DNA of 37,384 nucleotides from Bacteriovoracaceae bacterium (GTDB lineage: Bacteria > Bdellovibrionota > Bacteriovoracia > Bacteriovoracales > Bacteriovoracaceae). Made by a program: the position numbers and the translations under genes. The notes under the pieces were generated by a model. It was not told where the DNA came from. It saw only the letters and a list, made by a program, of their open reading frames with translations, and made no database searches. This document shows, one piece after another, positions 33,601-37,384 of this stretch (position 1 is the stretch's first letter; every line of letters starts with the position of its first letter). The DNA is taken from contig JARXAH010000010.1 of the NCBI GenBank assembly GCA_029865945.1, positions 1-37,384 of the forward strand, written 5' to 3'.

Positions 33601-34017
33601 CTACTCAATTTTACTACAGACCACACTCTTGTAAGTAAAACTTGCGGTGCTTCCCTCTTCAATTACTCCAAAAAAATTCACTTTTGATTCTTCATTGCCA
33701 TAAGGATATCCTATGAAGCGAAACTGAACGAAATGTGTTTGAGGATCAAAAATGGCAAATCGAAACGGAGTTTTTTCTTCTTCCTTCATAATTTTCGCGT
33801 AGGAATGTGGATGGAAAGTTTCATGACTAAAAGTCTCACCATCTTTGGTGTAGGATTGCAAATTGCCGTCGTCATCTGTAAATAGATTTAAATCGATTTT
33901 GTCTTTTTTTGTTTCTCTATAAGTATGGCAATTCCACTTTATTTCCGCACGGACAGAAATAGTTGTTAAAAAAGCTGAGAATGTTCCGAGAGCGAGTAAA
34001 CGGATAAAAAATTTCAT
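33601..34017 (-). CDS. small exported protein of unknown function
   Basis: This 138-residue protein has a signal peptide (about 1-24, ending VRAE). The mature part is beta-rich with two Cys (KWNCHTY, VVCSKIE) near its ends. ATG 34017 has AGGAG 6 nt upstream. I recognise no family. Its architecture is like that of the protein at 31754: an exported domain of about 120 residues closed by a disulfide. Confidence 0.6.
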   Translation of the reverse strand: MKFFIRLLALGTFSAFLTTISVRAEIKWNCHTYRETKKDKIDLNLFTDDDGNLQSYTKDGETFSHETFHPHSYAKIMKEEEKTPFRFAIFDPQTHFVQFRFIGYPYGNEESKVNFFGVIEEGSTASFTYKSVVCSKIE

Positions 34018-34231
34018 AATGACTCCTTAAATTTTATTTTTATCACAAAAATCCAAAAACTTACGGCTTGAGTATTTATTTCGCCCGGGCTTTGAAAAAA
34101 ATTCTTGGACGGAAAAGAACTAGGACTTAAGAAAAAGCGGAGTGGAAAAGATTTATATGGAAATTGACTCGAAATTAAGTTTTTCATCGTCTAATATAGA
34201 AGCTCACTAAAACAAATAAAGAGAAAAATTT

Positions 34232-35233
34232 ATGACAAAACAGAGTGGTCCTTTTGAACTATTTGGTATGGGAAACGCCTTGGTCGATTTTGAATTTACC
34301 TGTGATTTTGACTTTTTAGAGAAAAATAAAATTAGTCGCTCCATGATGACTCTCGTGGATGCAAAAACTCAGGCCGCTCATTTGGCGTTGCTTGAGGGCA
34401 ATATGAAAAAGCGTCAGTGCGGAGGATCGGCGGCCAATACCTTAATTGCTTTTGGACAAGCGGGTGGAAAGGCCCACTATGCTTGTAAAGTGGCGGACGA
34501 TCATTTGGGCCGATTTTACTTAGATGATTTAGGAAAAAATCACGTCCATGCAAGTTTTGAAAAAAAAATGCACTCGGGTACGACCGGTACTTGCTTGGTG
34601 ATGATCACTCCCGATTCTGAGCGCACCATGGAGACCCACTTAGGAATTACGTCTGAGTTTAGTATTAATGATGTGGACTTAGATATTTTGGCCAAGTCGA
34701 CTAGTCTTTATATTGAAGGCTATTTGTTCGCGACAGACTTAGGACAACAAGCTGCGATTAAGGCCGAAGAGTTCGCTAGGGCACGCAGCATCGATGTTTG
34801 TTTGACGTTTTCTGATGCCTCCATCATCCATGCGTTTCATAAAAAATTTGAATCATTTTTGAAGCAAAAAATTCAACTTCTTTTTGCCAATGAAGGAGAA
34901 GCGATTGCCTTTACGGGTTGTCGAGAAATTCCGGATATGGTCAATGCGTTGAAAGAGGTGGCCGAGGAATTCGTGATTACGAGAAGTGAAAAAGGGGCGC
35001 TCATTTATAATGGATCAAAATTGTGGGAAATACCGGGGCGAAAAGTGAAGGCGATTGATGCCAATGGGGCAGGAGATATGTTTGCGGGGGCCTATTTGTT
35101 TGGTCGTTCCAAAGGATGGGACGTGGCCAAGAGGGGCGAATTTGCGTGTCACGCCGCCAGTGAAGTGATTACCAAATATGGGCCGCGCTTAACGACCGAA
35201 GAATTACAAAAAATTTTGGTTCAATATAAATAA
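34232..35233 (+). CDS. PfkB-family sugar/nucleoside kinase, adenosine-kinase-like
   Basis: This 333-residue kinase has both PfkB signatures: the N-terminal GGSAANTLIAFGQAGGKAHY segment and the C-terminal DANGAGDMFAGAYLFG, with catalytic base D282. The start FGMGNALVDFEF and the GTTGTCLVMITPDSERTM loop resemble adenosine kinases, which make AMP from adenosine and ATP; ribokinase-like activity is also possible. No ribosome-binding site stronger than GAGA is visible. asnS follows after 30 nt on the same strand, so the two are probably co-transcribed. Confidence 0.88.
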   Translation: MTKQSGPFELFGMGNALVDFEFTCDFDFLEKNKISRSMMTLVDAKTQAAHLALLEGNMKKRQCGGSAANTLIAFGQAGGKAHYACKVADDHLGRFYLDDLGKNHVHASFEKKMHSGTTGTCLVMITPDSERTMETHLGITSEFSINDVDLDILAKSTSLYIEGYLFATDLGQQAAIKAEEFARARSIDVCLTFSDASIIHAFHKKFESFLKQKIQLLFANEGEAIAFTGCREIPDMVNALKEVAEEFVITRSEKGALIYNGSKLWEIPGRKVKAIDANGAGDMFAGAYLFGRSKGWDVAKRGEFACHAASEVITKYGPRLTTEELQKILVQYK

Positions 35234-35263
35234 GTAACTAAATTCAAGTTTAGGAGTCTGATC

Positions 35264-36652
35264 ATGCTACAAACATCACAATCTAAAAATTCCATTAAAG
35301 AAATTTTTGCGACGCCTGAAAAATATGAGCAAAAAGAAATCATCCTCAACGGTTGGGTGAAGTCGGTTCGCAATTCTAAAACTTGCTCCTTTGTGATGTT
35401 GAGTGACGGTAGTACCATGACTGATATGCAACTGGTGTTTGATCAATCCCTCGCGCAATATGAACATTTTGCCAAGATGCTAACGGGGCAGGCCTTGTCC
35501 GCGACGGGTGTGCTGGTGAAATCCCAGGGTGGAAAACAGCAATTAGAAATGCAAGTAGCGAGTGCCAAACTTTACGGCGAAATTCCTGCGGACTACCCAC
35601 TGCAAAAGAAAGCGACTTCCTTAGAATTTTTGCGAGACGTTGCCCACGTGCGCGCAAAAACCAATACCATTGGCGCTGTATTTCGCGTGCGTCATGCGTT
35701 GGCCTTTGCCACTCACGAATTTTTTCACAAAAATGGTTATTACTACGCTAACACTCCCATCATTACTTCATCAGATTGCGAGGGGGCAGGAGAATTATTT
35801 TGCGTTTCCACCCTTGATCCTAAGAAAGGGCCAGTGGATTATTCAAAAGATTATTTTGGAGTGCAAACGTACTTAGCAGTTTCAGGCCAGTTGGAAGGGG
35901 AGGCGTTGGCCCTCGGCATGGGAAAAGTTTATACTTTTGGCCCCACCTTTCGCTCGGAAAATTCCCACACGGCGAGGCATTTATCAGAATTTTGGATGAT
36001 TGAGCCGGAAGTGGCTTTCGCTGATCTCGATGATGTGGCCTTACTTGCGCAGGACTATATTCAATATTTACTGACGACTATCTTGCGAGATTGTGCTCAG
36101 GAGTTGGCGTTTTTTGAGCAGCACTATCAAAAAGATTTGGTTTCAAAATTGAAGCACGTGGCCGAAACTCCTTTTAAAAAAATTACTTACACGGAAGCGG
36201 TCGACATTTTACTTAAGTGCGGTAAGAAATTTGAATATAAGGTCGCTTGGGGCAGTGATTTACAATCTGAGCACGAACGCTATTTAACAGATGAGCATTT
36301 TAAGTCGCCAGTCATCGTGACTCATTATCCTGAGGAGCTTAAATCCTTTTACATGAAAGTGAGTCCCGATCCTAAGACTGTGAATGCTATGGATGTGCTC
36401 GTTCCGGGAGTCGGCGAATTAATTGGTGGCTCCCAGCGGGAAGATGATTACGAAGTCCTCGTTTCAAGAATGAAAAAGAAGGGACTAAATCCTGCTGACT
36501 ATGAATGGTATACGGATTTGCGGCGCTTCTCGAGTGTTCCCCATGCGGGATTTGGTTTGGGGTTTGAGCGTATGGTGATGTATGCGACAGGGATGAGCAA
36601 TATTCGGGACGTGATTCCATTTCCAAGGTTTCCGGGGAGTGCGAAGTTTTAA
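35264..36652 (+). CDS. asnS: asparaginyl-tRNA synthetase
   Basis: AsnRS charges tRNA-Asn with asparagine. At 462 aa it has the OB-fold anticodon domain at the N-terminus (LNGWVKSVRNSKTCSFVMLS), class II motif 2 (YTFGPTFRSENSHTARHLSE) and motif 3 (HAGFGLGFERMVMYATGM). The ending NIRDVIPFPRFPGSAKF is that of AsnRS rather than AspRS, as is GELIGGSQREDDYE. AGGAG lies about 9 nt before ATG 35264. Its 3' end converges with the RelE-type toxin gene, 12 nt apart. Confidence 0.96.
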   Translation: MLQTSQSKNSIKEIFATPEKYEQKEIILNGWVKSVRNSKTCSFVMLSDGSTMTDMQLVFDQSLAQYEHFAKMLTGQALSATGVLVKSQGGKQQLEMQVASAKLYGEIPADYPLQKKATSLEFLRDVAHVRAKTNTIGAVFRVRHALAFATHEFFHKNGYYYANTPIITSSDCEGAGELFCVSTLDPKKGPVDYSKDYFGVQTYLAVSGQLEGEALALGMGKVYTFGPTFRSENSHTARHLSEFWMIEPEVAFADLDDVALLAQDYIQYLLTTILRDCAQELAFFEQHYQKDLVSKLKHVAETPFKKITYTEAVDILLKCGKKFEYKVAWGSDLQSEHERYLTDEHFKSPVIVTHYPEELKSFYMKVSPDPKTVNAMDVLVPGVGELIGGSQREDDYEVLVSRMKKKGLNPADYEWYTDLRRFSSVPHAGFGLGFERMVMYATGMSNIRDVIPFPRFPGSAKF

Positions 36653-36664
36653 TTTTTCTTAAAT

Positions 36665-36928
36665 TTATTCATAAACATCTTTTCGATGTCCAATCTTAAC
36701 AATTAAAACATTATTTTCGTCTGAATCAATTTGATAAATGACTCGCCAATTCCCAACTCTTAATCGCCTGCAACCCTTCAAGCTATATTGCAAGGGTTTT
36801 CCAAAACCAATGGGATCAAGTGTTAATTTTTCTTCAATACTTTTTTTTATTCTTTGTTTTTCAGTACTGTTAAGTTTTTTTATATCTTCCTTGACCACCG
36901 ATTCCAGGTAGGTAATTTTATACACCAT
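36665..36928 (-). CDS. RelE/ParE-family toxin
   Basis: This 87-residue toxin matches the RelE branch that cuts mRNA at the ribosome: ESVVKEDIKKLN, RIKKSIEEKLTLDPIGFGKP, LKGCRRLRVGNWRVIYQI and VKIGHRKDVYE. The basic strand RLRVGNWRVIY carries the conserved Arg pair of active RelE toxins. Its ATG directly follows the antitoxin's stop codon (TAGATG), so the two are translationally coupled. It sits at the 3' end of asnS, convergent. Confidence 0.9.
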   Translation of the reverse strand: MVYKITYLESVVKEDIKKLNSTEKQRIKKSIEEKLTLDPIGFGKPLQYSLKGCRRLRVGNWRVIYQIDSDENNVLIVKIGHRKDVYE

Positions 36929-37150
36929 CTATTCCCATGCTTTTTCATGTGAGATTTTCTTTTCTTTTTTCTTGAGTCGTTCATCGGCCTTTCTGGAAAA
37001 ATAGATATCTTCATTCATCTCTAAAGCCTTCTCAATAAGCTCTAACCCAAGCCCAGAGATAGATTTTTTTGTCTTTAGAGAAAGATTTTTCAACGCGGTA
37101 TAGATCTCATCATCAAGCGTTATATTGACTCGCTGTTTTACTGTTCCCAT
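36929..37150 (-). CDS. ribbon-helix-helix antitoxin of the RelE pair
   Basis: The 73-residue form starts at ATG 37150, with GGGAG 7 nt upstream; an open frame reaches to 37183 without a site. The N-terminal strand-helix-helix (VKQRVNITLDDEIYTALKNL) is a ribbon-helix-helix DNA-binding fold. The C-terminal region (FSRKADERLKKKEKKISHEK, then AWE) is the usual toxin-binding tail. It should repress the operon and neutralise the RelE-like protein encoded right after it. A possible -10 (TATACT, 37185-37190 minus) lies upstream. Confidence 0.85.
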   Translation of the reverse strand: MGTVKQRVNITLDDEIYTALKNLSLKTKKSISGLGLELIEKALEMNEDIYFSRKADERLKKKEKKISHEKAWE

Positions 37151-37282
37151 GATTGTCTCCCAAAAAAAAAGAAAAAATGACAACAGTATAAGTGTATCAT
37201 TTTTACATCACTTTGTCCAGGGAGGAGCATCTTTAGCATTATTGTGTCCTTCCGGTAATGTGGCCTAAAATTATTTAATTTT

Positions 37283-37384
37283 TCATGTAAACTGAATATT
37301 TTTGAGATAATTCCAAGGTAGCCAAAGCTCTGGAAACTTTTTTACCAACTTTGCATTCTCGTGGAGGGCAATAAGATATTTAAA
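37283..37384 (-). CDS. C-terminal end of an ORF running off the right edge
   Basis: On the minus strand a frame open from the window edge encodes 33 residues before TGA 37283-37285. It reads like real protein (KYLIALHENAKLVKKFPELW, then LPWNYLKNIQFT). I recognise no family. It may be the end of a gene beyond the window or a remnant. Between it and the antitoxin (37151-37282) I see only the antitoxin's probable promoter. Confidence 0.35.
   Translation of the reverse strand, partial: FKYLIALHENAKLVKKFPELWLPWNYLKNIQFT

Noticed and set aside
1-37384. tRNA, rRNA, CRISPR array or IS transposase
   Set aside because: Reading the intergenic gaps showed no cloverleaf-like T-arm, no regularly spaced repeats and no transposase-like protein.

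Overview
The window is low-GC bacterial DNA with genes packed on both strands. It looks like a chromosomal segment from the Bdellovibrionota or a close relative. The pointers are a TIGR02147-type regulator, a DUF4105 outer-membrane protein with a terminal barrel, a DUF3015-like protein, many small exported proteins of no known family, a chemoreceptor and an S1/P1 nuclease. No rRNA or other marker gene is present, so this placement is an inference.

Region 1 (1-5.7 kb) is an accessory island of toxin-antitoxin (TA) modules in living and decayed form. In order it holds an HTH antitoxin relic with an in-frame stop (237-461), hipBA (591-2192), a frameshifted HTH relic (2316-2520), an unfamiliar toxin-like/HTH pair (2835-3557), a HigBA-type pair (3810-4392) and mazEF (4854-5425). 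A 12-bp motif, GTGCCAYCACCC, recurs at the module borders in both orientations. Two copies form a perfect 17-bp inverted repeat around the unfamiliar pair. A direct repeat of about 60 bp lies at 439-500 and 4731-4790. Several modules carry dyad operators over their promoters, and the HigB-like start codon lies in the loop of a perfect 17-bp hairpin.

Region 2 (5.7-13.7 kb) holds the RecD2 helicase, a DUF4105/Lnb-family protein with a probable outer-membrane barrel, exported proteins of unknown role, a secreted GH5 mannanase-like enzyme behind a small gene whose ribosome-binding site is buried in a hairpin, and a 2-Cys peroxiredoxin.

Region 3 (13.9-18.6 kb) is the proteostasis block clpP-clpX-lon, closed by a hairpin terminator.

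Region 4 (18.7-25.8 kb) holds a chemoreceptor preceded by an exact sigma-28 type -10 element, a trypsin-like exported protease with a long extra C-terminal half, a glycine-zipper lipoprotein, an S1/P1 nuclease with all nine zinc ligands, and two exported proteins of unknown function.

Region 5 (25.9-36.7 kb) is largely housekeeping: prfC overlapping a fused gcvP, rsmJ, a TIGR02147 regulator translationally coupled to a secreted Pro/Thr/Ser-rich protein, a PfkB/adenosine-kinase-like gene, and asnS. The right edge holds a further RelE-type TA pair (36665-37150) and the end of an ORF that runs off the window. I saw no tRNA, rRNA, CRISPR array, intact transposase or integrase.
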